Assembly (NCBI GenBank): GCA_009663005.1
Contig: VIGQ01000222.1
Coordinates: 37,501-72,500, forward strand
Direction: 5' to 3'
From: Actinidia chinensis
Taxonomy: Eukaryota > Streptophyta > Magnoliopsida > Ericales > Actinidiaceae
DNA length: 35,000 nucleotides
A program made the translations under genes and the position numbers. Shown here piece after piece: positions 21,851-31,640 of this stretch. Each line of letters opens with the position of its first letter. Position 1 is the first letter of the stretch. Below the pieces are notes generated by a model. It had not been told where the DNA came from. It saw only the letters and a program-made list of their open reading frames with translations, and did not search any database.

Positions 21851-23080
21851 TTTGCTCTTTCATTGGCCTTGGTATGTGGATATTGCAAATTACTGGCCCA
21901 GCCGGCCAAGTCCTAAAACATTGAGTCCTCAAGACTACGAGAAAATATTTGATGGAAGTAAAAATTTTTCTTCGCTGACCCTTAATCTTTTAAGTTTACC
22001 CAGACCAATTATGAGGAGATATGTATCGGACTCCGAGATAGTGGTATACTCTCTTTTTGTCATTCATAGGCATGTGGAGGCCATTTCTCTGCAATAAAAA
22101 CTGCCGCAAAAGTTTTGCAATACGGATTCTATTGGCCTTCACTTTTCAAGGATTCATTCGAGTTCTGTAGGAGATGTGAGAGATGGCAACAATTGAGGGG
22201 TGTATCCCATTGAAACATGATGCATTTTCCCCTATTCTTGTTATTAAAATATTTGGATATGGAGAATTGACTCATGGGTGATTTCCCTTTACTGATATTT
22301 CTACATTCTTTAGTAGTTGACTACGTGTCCAAGTGGGTAGAGAGGCTATCACAACACGACCAATAACCAACAAAGTGGTGGTCAGTTTTAAAGAAAATAT
22401 CTTTTCACGAGTCGGAGCTCGGGAAATCATAGGGACCAGGCACACACTTTTGCAATAGGCCCACTTGAGGCCTTAATGATGAAAAATACTTCACGCATAA
22501 AGTCCACTGCTAAAACCCTAAACCAATGGGCAAGCCGAGCGTGCCAATAAGGAGATAAAGTACATTCTTGAAAAGACGATAAACCCCAACCAAAAGGATT
22601 GATCCTTCGATTGACCGATGTCTTATGGGCTTACCACATGGCCTACAAGACTATCTAAGGCATGTCCCCTTATCGGCTTGTTTACAGAAATGCTTGCCAT
22701 TTGCCGGTTGAGATGGAGCACTGGGCCTATTAGGTGATCAAAAGTTTGAATTTTGGCTTACCCAAGACCGGGTGCCTAAAGGAAGCTTCAACTCCAGAGC
22801 TTGAAGAGTTAAGGCATGATGCTTATGAGAACTCGTTCAGTTACAAGGAAAATGTCAAAGCTTTCAGACAGAACCTCAGCGCCAAAAAATTTGTACAATT
22901 CCAACTTCACCTCTTCCAGTAAGTAAGGTCTCGATGGCAAGGACTTATGCCAGCGGTTAAGACAGGTTCCCCATGGTGCTATTGAGTGGAAATCCATTGA
23001 ACGGAAACATTTTTAAAGGAAAGCCAAAGACTTAAGCCAGTCTTGCGAACCTTTTGAGAGGTGTGCATGTAACGCGAGGA
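21851..23080 (+). pseudogene. Athila-like integrase remnant
   Basis: It starts with PWYVDIANYWPS (21870-21905), as in Athila integrases. A zinc-binding HRHVEA segment lies at about 22065-22080, then a FYWPSLFKDSFEFC-like segment in mixed frames (22125-22165). The core includes VDYVSKWVERL near 22315-22350 and KTI-GMSPYRLVYRNACHLP at about 22648-22705. The tail has LEELRHDAYENSFSYKENVK (22800-22860). A frame of 62 codons survives at 22734-22922. The last readable part is near 23060. Its role is insertion of element cDNA. Confidence 0.9.
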
Positions 23081-23918
23081 CCTCATGATCCTATTATTGA
23101 GATCTCCTTGGTTTTTTTGTTCCACTATAGTACAATGGGCTAATTAGTTTACTTTTATGCCTTTAATTACATGTCTTTAATTTTATTTCAATTTCAATTT
23201 TATGCTTACCTTTTTTGTGTGTTCTAGCTTCCTTGTAGTGTAGGCGCTTGGAATGATTCGATCACAGGTACCCTCTTTCCTCCCTTTTTGTTCTCCTTTT
23301 GCATTGGGGACACTACACATTTCAAGTTGAGGGGTGAGGGATTAATAGAGATTCGTAGATGTAGTTGAAGTTTAGCAAATTTTTTTAAAGATTTCTATAT
23401 TAATTAGTGGTTTAGGGACATATGGACGTCCATGCTCCAGGGGCCTTGAAAAATTTTGGGAATGATGCCTCAATTGATTTCGTGCATGTGTAAACGTTCT
23501 CGCTTTAATTGCATATGTTGTGGAAGATGTTGAGTTTGATAAGTAGTCGAAGATATCTGACATATTAGAGTGGAGAATTATACCCATGCATCAGTTTGAG
23601 CCTTCCATTTATTGTCGGAAAAATATTCTCTTTGATTGGCATAGCATGATATTTATAAATTATGTTCATAGCATAGCTCATGGCATGTACGAGGATGATA
23701 CAAGGCATTCTTTTGAAAAATAAAATCACATAATGGAGTTGTTCACTTTGTTCCCCTCTCAAGCCTATACACATGTGTTCCTGTTGTTTCCTAAGCCTAG
23801 GATGCTCGAGTCAGTGTGGGAAGAATAGAATAGGGTAGTAATGAATGAAACTAAGAGTGGTGATGTGCAAGGAGAGTGTTGAAGAGGATTGAATTCTAGA
23901 GAGCTTTGGTGAAAATTC

Positions 23919-24026
23919 ATTACCAGTAGTGAAATAAGGACTACCGATAGGTCAGGCCAGCACGGGATAAGAAAGGAAGCAGTTTTGCACAGTGACTACC
24001 GGTAGTGAATTCATAACTACCGGTAG
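23919..24026. repeat. Paired ACTACCGGTAGT palindromes, upstream cluster
   Basis: Four 12-bp sites start at 23919 (ATTACCAGTAGT), 23940 (ACTACCGATAGG), 23995 (perfect ACTACCGGTAGT) and 24016 (ACTACCGGTAGA). Within each pair the starts are exactly 21 bp apart; the pairs are 76 bp apart. The 9-bp spacers are GAAATAAGG and GAATTCATA. Confidence 0.9.
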
Positions 24027-24184
24027 ATCATGCCCAGAAACCAGATTTAAGCCTACATAGCCTGTTAAAACCCCACTTTTCACAAACCTAAAAACAAAAC
24101 CCTCAGAGCTTTTCTCTCTAGAACTTTGAAATTTTCTCTCCCCCTCTCAAATCCAAACCTTAGCTCTCGATATCCTACCATCTC

Positions 24185-24250
24185 TCTCAAATACAAAACC
24201 CTAAGCCACTTTCCCTCTTTCCCCTTCTCAAATCTAAAACCCTAGCCATA
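24185..24250 (+). promoter_or_regulatory. Telo-box-like words in CT-rich leader
   Basis: AAACCCTAAG near 24197 and AAACCCTAG near 24237 lie in a CT-rich stretch just before the ATG at 24261. AAACCCTAA (telo-box) is a known plant promoter element of translation-related genes. Whether it acts here is not known. Confidence 0.45.
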
Positions 24251-24260
24251 CATATTCACC

Positions 24261-25370
24261 ATGGTTCACACCAAGAACCCAAACCTTCACAATGTAGATG
24301 AGGGTGGTTCACAAGTTCTGGAAAAGAGTAAGGGAAAGAGACCAGTGTCCGAAGCTGAGAGCTCAAAAGCGAAGAAAATGAAGGATGCGTCTAGAAGGGA
24401 AAGTGCAAAATGGAAGAATTCATTGGAGGGTCGGAATGTTACTTGCGAAAGAATAATGGATACCATGGAAGGGGCAGATGCCAAGGCCAAAGAAGTGGTC
24501 AAAATCTTGAAAGACTGCGGCTTGTCAAAATCTAGAAGGGTTACATTTTGAATCTTATTTTTGAATTCTTTAAGAATTTAGAAATTGTGGGAAATGGTAA
24601 TGTGTTAGAATCAAGGGTAAACAGGAAGGTTGTTATTGTTACGCCGGACCACATAGCTAGCTACCTTGGATACACTCGCCCTATGCCGAACGAAGTATAA
24701 TACCCTCACCCCACTTATGCCCAACTCTCCCCCGAGCAATATGTTGAGATAGTTTGTACGAATGTTAAAGAATGGGTAGAAAATCATGAAGTACAACATT
24801 CACCCAAAGGGATCCGAGAAGCAACCCAACATGGCGGATTTAGAGTTTCTTCACATATTGATGTCGGGTATGCATTTCGATGTGGCGGAGTACATGTGGG
24901 AGATGATTTGGGAGTTTAGGATCATGACAAGCAAGCGGAACATGCCTTTTGAACAAATGATCACCCAAATATGCATCAAGGCAAAGGTGAAGTTGGTGGC
25001 TTCTGACAAAATGATACCTCCGAAAGTTGGCCCAATCACTATGGGGTTGGATGCAAAGAGCCAATCAATGTCACAGGGTGCGACATCTTCCACAACCACC
25101 CAAGAGCCCAAAGTGAAGGACCTCAAGACAAGGATTGGTGAGTGGTTTCGAATTCTTTTGTGTCGTCAAGTCAAGGTCGCCAAGGAGCAAAAGAATGACT
25201 ACAACTATTTATGGTGCAAAGTTGATTTTTGTGTGACGGAACTAGAGAAGTAGGGAGATGCAAAATATAAGACCGAGTCCAAATTCGAGGAAAAAGAGGA
25301 GGAAAGGTGAGAAGAACAAGGGAGTGATGATGAAGGAACCGAAGAAGAAGATGAAAGTGAAGAAGAGTAG
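24261..25370 (+). pseudogene. Athila extra ORF (env-position), decayed
   Basis: ATG at 24261 sits in a good context (CACCATGG) after a CT-rich leader. The N-terminal part is basic and hydrophilic (KSKGKRPVSEAESSKAKKMK) to a stop at 24549. After damaged DNA the frame resumes at 24786: DLEFLHILMSGMHFDVAEYM, then MPFEQMITQICIKAKVKL, and PPKVGPITMGLDAKSQS. That block resembles the plant-specific 'putative plant transposon protein' domain in ORFs located after pol in Athila-like elements; this match is from memory. The frame stops at 25251, and beyond it continues in frame as an acidic tail (EEEDESEEE) to a TAG at 25368. No signal peptide or clear membrane segment is visible. Function is unknown. 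Confidence 0.72.
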
Positions 25371-26085
25371 GTCGTGGGCCTTTTGGTTGTGATTGTAGTA
25401 TTTTGGTCTTTTAGTTAGTTTTATTTCTTTGCTTTCATATTTTGTTGTTCTTTTTATTGAGTTGGTCGTGTCGGGATGTCATTACTTTTGGGTAGTGTCC
25501 GAGCAAAGCAAAAAAACGACATCCATTTTAAGTTGTCAAATCTTCTTCATTGTTAACTAAGGCCATTATAAGCTTATAAGTCCTTGTTAATTCGAATATG
25601 ATTACATCTATGCAATGAACATCGTTATTTTATATCTTGTTTATGCCGTGTTGGTTGTTGTTCACTTCCTCTTAAGCAATGGTTAATCATTTCCAGTTCA
25701 CCATTTCATTGTTGAATAAGAATGCGCATTTTGATCAAATGTACAAACCGAGCACACGTTTAATATTTTGGGAGTGATCAACGTTTGAGAGTGAACATCT
25801 TATGTGAGAATTGAAGTTGAAACTCGTCTTGGATAGAAAAATTTGATTGCATGACCTTACCCAATGATTGTTTTGATATTGATTGTTTTGATAGTGGGAA
25901 TGAGTCCATGTATAACAGATTCAAAAGTCTTGGCCATCATTTTTAAGATCAAAACAATTGATAGAAAGGTTGTTGAATTAATAAGTCCCCACCTCAACCG
26001 ATTATTAATGTGGAAATCCTGTGTGTTAGAAGTTATCTGTTTAGAATGTGTTGTTAGAAGTTAATTTTTGTAGGGGGACTAACAA
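25371..26085 (+). other. 3' untranslated part of Athila element
   Basis: No gene is supported. The frame at 25864-26064 is hydrophobic but has no neighbouring coding evidence. It is AT-rich and leads into the polypurine tract. Confidence 0.5.
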
Positions 26086-26103
26086 AGTTCAAGTTTGGGG
26101 GGG
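26086..26103 (+). other. Polypurine tract of Athila element
   Basis: TTCAAGTTTGGGGGGG ends directly before a TG that opens the 3' LTR. The same word occurs in weaker form at about 23312-23328, upstream of the extra ORF. It primes plus-strand DNA synthesis. Confidence 0.75.
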
Positions 26104-26410
26104 TGGAGTAGGGTATTTAGCACACAAATTGAATGGATAATAGATTACAATTTTTCTCAGTTTATATACTTGGCCCACAGCGTTTGTTTTTAAAGCTTAA
26201 TTTTTAAAAGCATTCGATTTAATCTATCTTGTTCGCAAAGTGCTTTTTAGAGTGGTTTTTGTGAGTTGTGTAGGAACATCGCGATTTTTAAAGAGCCATC
26301 TTAGCCACGGTTGTGTATCTGAGGAGTGGAGTAACTCAAGGCCAAGGAGAGCCCTAAGTGGCATTGTGGAGCCTAATAGTGAAACTTGGGGGGCATTTCA
26401 CAAGAAGTAT

Positions 26411-26699
26411 ATTACAAGTAGTGGTTAGAAGACTACCGGTAGTAAGAATTCCAGAGATCAGGTCAGAATATTCACTACCGGTAGTTGATTCAGCACTACC
26501 GGTATACAGGGCATTCTAGAGGCAAAAAGAAGTAATTCATTACCGGTAGTTGATACATCACTACCGGTAGTCCACAGCCTAGAGACTCACCAGGTTCAAG
26601 CATTACCGGTAGTTGATTCATGACTACTGGTAGATCGGACATCCAACCAGCTTTAGAAATAGAAGAACTACTAGTAGTTGATTCATGACTACCGGTAGT
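26411..26699. repeat. Phased ACTACCGGTAGT palindrome array
   Basis: Ten 12-bp sites form five pairs with starts at 26411/26432, 26474/26495, 26539/26560, 26602/26623 and 26667/26688. Within every pair the distance is exactly 21 bp. Pair-to-pair distances are 63, 65, 63 and 65 bp. Perfect ACTACCGGTAGT is at 26432, 26474, 26560 and 26688. Variant 26667 is ACTACTAGTAGT, which is also a perfect palindrome. The 9-bp spacers centre on TGATTCATG. Confidence 0.93.
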
Positions 26700-27597
26700 G
26701 AAGGCTAAAAAACTGAAGTTCTCCAGATTTCCTGCACGAATTTTAGGGGCATTTTAGTCTTTTCATTAGGACTTTTTGGAGACATATTTAAAAAACTTTT
26801 CTGAGACTTCAAAGCATTCAAGTTTTAGGTTAAGTCTCAAATTTTAGATATAAAATTGTTGTACAGAGAGAAGAAGTGGATTTATGTATTAAAAGTTGTA
26901 GATCTTCAATGCTTTCACTCTCAATTGCTCAATTATGGTTGTAAGTAACTCTTGTTATTAATTTCAAGCAATTCCTATTACCCTTAAATCTTGTTATGTC
27001 CTTGTTTTGTATATGGTCTTGTATTTTATTCTTTTACTCTTAGTTTACTTTAGTTGTACTAGATCCACCATTTTAATGATGAACTATACACACATGATGT
27101 TTGGCTAAACTACTTGGTGATCAGAGTTAGATTCCAGTTTTGACCTAGTTTGGTGGGGGTTATTTCTTAAATGTTTAAATGACTTGTTTATAAGATGCTT
27201 AGGGGCCAAAACCTCTTGTCTTAATTAGGGTTGTACATTAGTGATCAGCGGTGTCAACAAGTTACCTTGGTACATGTGATGCTTAGATCCTCTTACACTC
27301 TAAGGTTTGATAAATGTCTCAAAGCCTTAATCCTTTGCGAAAATATAATTTTAAAGTTAAATCTTCCGACCAATATTATAGTAAAAATGAGATGTGATTG
27401 AGTTAAAAGGAGAGAAGAAAATCATCTACCAAAGTTAAGAGGGAATTGAGATTTTGAACCTTGCCTCCTTTAATTCATTAGTTAAATCATCTTAGTGTAA
27501 ATAAAACCAAAAATTCCTATCCAAAATAATTGTCATAGCTTTAAAAATTAATTATTCGTTTACTTACTGGACAAAATTCGGCTATCACTAGTTCTCT
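26700..27597 (+). other. Athila LTR body, no gene
   Basis: Lies inside the Athila LTR. It is AT-rich with no supported coding frame and no clear TATA box. The word TTGGTGATCAGAG at about 27115-27127 vaguely resembles a tRNA-Met primer site but lies within the LTR. Confidence 0.5.
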
Positions 27598-29269
27598 ATC
27601 GAGAATTGACCTCGGATTTCGAGTATTATGCTACTTAGTTTTACAGGTATCTTGTCACGACCCGCAACCCGGCCTATGCGGATCGTGGGGGCACGTGATA
27701 AGCCGCCGGTTGCCCGCCAAGGCCAACTTACCTGTAACCACTGTGCATTCTCATTTAAAAATGCCATATATTTTTCTTTTGCGTAAGCTAATATACTAAA
27801 ATAAGGCAGTGTCACTTCCATACCGTAACCATGCAGTCTGTGTCTAAGTATTTAACTTACATCCATTCCTCAGGGCTAAACTTAAATCTACATAACTTCA
27901 GGACGTAAATCGGATCTAGCCCACAAATACCTAACAAACCCTCGGGCAATCAAGCCGAAATCTATGCTTCAACCTCGCCTATGTTTCTTTCACTTTGTGC
28001 TCCCTGAACAGGGTTTTTCGAAAACGTAAGCCACAGCTTTGTGGAATAACAATAAATTCATGAACATAAAATACCATGGATTGTTTTCGTCCTCATACAT
28101 ATCATAGTTAACATAACAAATGTAAATTTTTATTTCGTTAACTTGAAGCTAGCGTCACGTAAACATAGCTTGACAGCATCATAAAACATCCGTGAGGCAT
28201 AAAAACCTTTCATATCTTCTTGAAAATATGGCACATATCTTAGGGTGTAAATACTCGTGCTAACTACTGCCAGTATATGCTATGGGGTGGCTCTTAGGCC
28301 AGAGATCTCTATCGTACCGGATAGTCTTATTGCATTCACTTCCCCCATCCGTCTGGGACTAATCTGGCCTGATTAAAGTCCCGCCAGATAGGACCCGAGT
28401 ATCACACCATGCATACATACTTGAATCTACATTACTTTTCATGTAAGTCATCTAGACCTTTAATCATCAAAATTCTATCCATTGGTTTTAGTATCATACT
28501 AAACAACAATCGTACCATTTGAAGACATGCATTCATATTTAACATATGTTGATGCCTTGAAAGTATGGAACACCTTGTGTATAATAATACATTGAAATAT
28601 TTTGAACATACATAAGGTTTTGTTCATAGCATTATGTTACTCACCATGGGTTCCTCTTGCTAGGTGCTAACCATTGTGGTCCCTACATTTTAGGTAAAGA
28701 ATTGTCAATACAACTAAGGTTTATTGAATCACTAATTTGGGTCCCTAATGTGCTTTCACTACCTTAGAATTCTTATTCAAGTCTAACTCTTCTTAGTCAT
28801 ATGTCTAAGTCTCGATATAGATCTATCAAAGAGCCCTATATAACTTAAGGCCAACATTTAACAGGTCTAAGGAACGGAAGGCCATTCTGCCTGGAAGTGG
28901 TCTAGGCTTTCGAAACTCTATCATTGGGCGTAACGGACTCTTGCGTTCGTACGCTGTGCTGGGGTATGGGGCGTTCGACGCTCACTGGGTTTGACAGTTG
29001 TGACATTTAACTGGACTACGAATTTCTACCAAGCTCACACAATTCAACTCCAATCTTTAGGAGGTTTTTAGGATACCATATAGCTCAATGGGACTATCAT
29101 CTTCAATTTCAACCATAAGTAACCATTAAATCACAAGATCTAAGTTTAAACCAAGCCTAAACCTAACTATACAAATACCTAAATTTATGTGTTTACGTAT
29201 GATACCTCTCTTAAATCCTGCGCTTGAGTTGCTAAAGGCAAGAAATTTGCCTTCTCAAGCTCTCGTCTC

Positions 29270-29352
29270 TCTTCCTCTTATCTCTTCTTCCTTTCCTTCT
29301 TTTCTTCTTTTCTTTCTTCTTTTCTCTTCTTTTCTCCTCTCTCTCTCTCTAC
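29270..29352 (-). repeat. Purine-rich leader (GA on minus strand)
   Basis: An almost pure pyrimidine run on the plus strand ending in CTCTCTCTCTCT; on the minus strand it is GAGAGAGA then GAAAAGAAG-type. It lies just after the TATA-like box in transcription direction, so it likely belongs to the 5' end of the element RNA. It also generates spurious Lys/Arg/Glu-rich frames on the minus strand. Confidence 0.7.
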
Positions 29353-29395
29353 GAAGTATAGGGGTGTGTGTGGTGGAGGAGTGAATTGTAATTTG

Positions 29396-29413
29396 CGTAT
29401 ATATGTATATATT
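29396..29413 (-). promoter_or_regulatory. TATA-like box of Tekay LTR
   Basis: On the minus strand AATATATACATATATACG lies about 440 bp after the LTR start and is followed by a CACTCCTCCACC segment and the GA-rich leader. This is the expected order for an LTR promoter. It was judged by eye only. Confidence 0.5.
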
Positions 29414-29852
29414 AATTTGCGAGACACATTGGGAAATCCTCCCATGTTGCTCCCCCATTGTAACTCCGGTGTTTCCTTTTCTTTCTTCTTGTCATTTTTA
29501 ACTGCTGGCATTCGAACGTTCCTTTAAAAGCTTTCCTCAAACTCTGGAGTTTGAACGCCTTTTAGGCGTTCGGACGCTAAGAGGATTTTTTGATCTGGCG
29601 GTCGAACTCCCTTGCTTACATTTCGAAACATTCGAGACGAAATTTTTATTTTTGGGAGCCTGGGGCGTTCGAACTCCATAGGGGCGTTCGGACGCCAAGA
29701 GAAAACTGGGCAAAACCTATAAATCTTAAGGCCCGAATAGTCTAACTTATATTCGGGTCTTTTGGACTTCTTAAATTTTATTACTTTACTTATTGGCATA
29801 CACGCCGAAATTCTTATGATTTATAAATTTTAACGAATTCGGGCATTATACA

Positions 29853-29868
29853 TTCTCCCCCTCCTTTA
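29853..29868 (-). other. Polypurine tract of Tekay-like element
   Basis: On the minus strand TAAAGGAGGGGGAGAA lies directly before the LTR start TGTATAATG. This is the classic plus-strand primer for plant chromoviruses. Confidence 0.88.
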
Positions 29869-30180
29869 AAAAGTTTGTTCCTCAACTTGGCTAAACTGTC
29901 ATCATCGCTTCTGGTTGCTCAACTCTGATAAACCTTCGTATTATCATAGGTCTAATTTGTGATAGATAACGTATCTAATGGGTTTAACCCGTTGCGACTC
30001 TGCCCTACTGGCCGCTCTCAGTTGGGCCGCCTACAACTGGTAAACCCGATTTAAACTATCATAAGCATTCGGCCTTTCCCCGAACGTCGGGGTAGTTGGA
30101 ATCTCTAACATGGTCGTTAGATACAAAAGAAGTATGGATAAGGGGGGCATAGGACTACACATAACCCTCATTCAGGTGAA
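29869..30180 (-). other. 3' untranslated part of Tekay-like element
   Basis: Between the pol end and the PPT. No coding frame is supported on either strand. Confidence 0.5.
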
Positions 30181-31640
30181 CGTTCATATCCAATAGAGAT
30201 GGATAACGTTCTCTAATTTCAATCTTCTCGTTCCCCCCAAGTAGATTCTTCATATGATTGATCCGCCATACAACTCGGCCTAACGGAATAACTTTGTTTT
30301 CTAAGGCACTTGGTCACTACTATCAACGGTCTCACTCAGGCGTTTCAAATCATATCTTCACAAATCTTCCCTTACATCAAGGGTAATATTAATCACATGA
30401 GTGGGATCATGTACATATTTTCGTAGCATGATCATGTGAAAAACTCATGTACATGTGAAAGCTTGGAGAAGAGCAATGGGCGATAACACTGTGCCAATAA
30501 TTCGTTAGAAGAACTTCGAATGGCCCTATGTATCTTTTCTTCAACTTCCGCTCTCTTACCACCACGATTTATATCTTATCCCTTGGCGGAGAATAATTTT
30601 AAAAACACGTGGTCCGTCCCCTTCTCCAAACTAACTCTAAATCTCGTCTCCTAACATCTCTGGCATAGCTCTTTTGGCGACTTGTGCCGTTTGATGAAGT
30701 CTCTATGAAATTACCTTTGATCTTATTATCGTCGTAGTTGGACCTTTCGGGTCCTAACATTTGTCGTTTCTCCAACTTCGGGCCAACAATATGCGACCTA
30801 CATTTTCTCCATAAAGTGTCTTCATACGTTGCATTCCAATACTTTGCGTGAAAAAAACGTTGTTGTAATCAAATTCTACAATAGTGGTACTGGCATTGTT
30901 CCAATTTTTAGATCGGTACACATAGCGTAACATGTCTTCTAAAAAAGTCTGGATCGTTCTCTCTCCCTGACTGTCGCGTCCCGCTATGGATGGAAGCGGT
31001 GCTAAAACTTAGCTCAGGGTCCTAGAGCTCGTGCACTCTTTTCAAACTTAGACATAAACCTCGGATCTCGATCCGAAACTATAGAAACTGTCGTTCTGTG
31101 AAGTCGAATAATCTCTGTTATGTAAAGTTGCGTACTTCCGCAAGGAATATTTAGTTTTTCCATCACTGGCAAGAAATGTGCCGGACTTAGTGCGGGCGAT
31201 CTACAATAACTCAAATGTCAATTACAACCTCTGGGTGAGTTCGGTAGTCCACTAACAAAAATCTATCGGGATGTGCTCCCATTTCCTATCGGTATTGGTA
31301 GCATTGCAATACTCCTACTGGCCTTTGATGTTCTGCCTTGACGTCGTTGACATGACAAACATGCCGAAACAAACTATGCTATTACTTCTTCATCCAGGCC
31401 ACCAAAACATGTTCTTCAAGTCTCTATACATCTTGTTCCCTCCAGATGCATCGTGAACTTGGTATTGTGGGCTTCCTCTAAAATGTCTTTTGACTTCGGG
31501 TATGTTTGGAAAATAAGCGGCCTTGAAAATCTAAGTGCCCTGTCTGTAACGTAAAATCCGGCTTTGGATTCATTACATCTCCTCATAAACTCCACAAGTA
31601 TGGATCTTCTGGTTGTCGTCGACTTTCCAATTCTATCAAG
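30181..31640 (-). pseudogene. Ty3 integrase with chromodomain-like tail
   Basis: Reading on the minus strand: a zinc-binding zone with VHDASGGNKMYRDLKNMFWW (about 31455-31390), core words SGTFLA/HFLPV and SIVSDRDPRFMSKF (31170-31060, within a 66-codon frame), then SQGERTIQT near 30975. Later come GDEI and KVISXRLH fragments and the conserved tail FHMIMLRKYVHDP near 30440-30400. After it, weak chromodomain-like pieces end in ERYPSLLDMN near 30205-30175. Stops and shifts occur throughout. Chromodomains in this lineage steer integration to heterochromatin; here the domain is too damaged to be sure. Confidence 0.88.

Larger units (their letters stand above)
23081..24260 (+). other. Spacer and leader between pol and extra ORF
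   Basis: No gene is supported. The minus-strand frames at 23372-23774 look like chance. It holds a PPT-like motif, CATTTCAAGTTGAGGGGTGA at about 23309-23328, two pairs of ACTACCGGTAGT palindromes at 23919-24026 (separate entry), then a pyrimidine-rich leader (24100-24260) with AAACCCTAA/AAACCCTAG words close to the ATG of the next ORF. This looks like promoter plus 5' leader for a separately expressed ORF. Confidence 0.55.
20020..27652 (+). mobile_element. 5'-truncated Athila-like Ty3 element
   Basis: This is the 3' part of a plus-strand Ty3 element: RT, RNase H, integrase, a spacer, an extra ORF, PPT and 3' LTR. No 5' LTR, PBS or gag is seen. The DNA of about 20020-20200 cannot be assigned with certainty. 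The RT sequence style (EVFMDDF, LNWEKCHFMV, SFLGHAEFYRRF), an extra ORF after pol and the TTCAAGTTTGGGGG motif point to the Athila lineage. The left end abuts the copia leader. The right end is cut within the LTR by the Tekay-like insertion at 27653. Confidence 0.85.
26104..27652 (+). repeat. Athila 3' LTR, interrupted
   Basis: It opens TGGAGTAGGGTATTTAGC after the PPT. It contains the large ACTACCGGTAGT cluster at 26411-26699. Near its right end, TCGAGAATTGACCTCGGATT followed by a GAGTATTATGCT word (27598-27633) matches the conserved terminal part of Athila-type LTRs. It is cut at 27652 by the Tekay-like element. No second copy is in the window, so the left boundary rests on the PPT alone. 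The frame at 26240-26428 is not supported as a gene. Confidence 0.72.
28946..29692. repeat. GGCGTTCGAACGCC-type palindromes in LTR
   Basis: TTCGAA-like cores lie at about 28946 (GCGTTCGTACGC), 28974, 29511, 29550, 29569, 29601, 29622, 29668 and 29687. Two pairs, 29550/29569 and 29668/29687, have the same 19-bp distance; both second members read GGCGTTCGGACGC. The best sites approach the palindrome GGCGTTCGAACGCC. They sit in the first 350 bp of the LTR (minus sense), with two more further in. Confidence 0.75.
27653..29852 (-). repeat. 3' LTR of Tekay-like element
   Basis: The LTR is 2200 bp. On the minus strand it starts TGTATAATGCCCG and ends GGGTTGCGGGTCGTGACA. The last ~85 bp match the partial 5' LTR at 34916-35000 (CCCGCAACCCGGCCTA and CCAAGGCCAACTTACC on the plus strand). 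It contains TTCGAA-type palindromes, a minus-strand TATA box and a purine-rich leader. The short frames within (27588-27821, 29187-29799) are chance. Confidence 0.9.

Noticed and set aside
24840..25126. Minus-strand frames opposite the Athila extra ORF
   Set aside because: Shadows of the plus-strand frame, which carries the domain-like words.
27115..27127. TTGGTGATCAGAG as a tRNA-Met primer site
   Set aside because: It is inside the Athila LTR, not next to an LTR end, and the match is weak.
29255..29511. Lys/Arg/Glu-rich minus-strand frames
   Set aside because: Low-complexity products of the GA-rich leader of the Tekay LTR.
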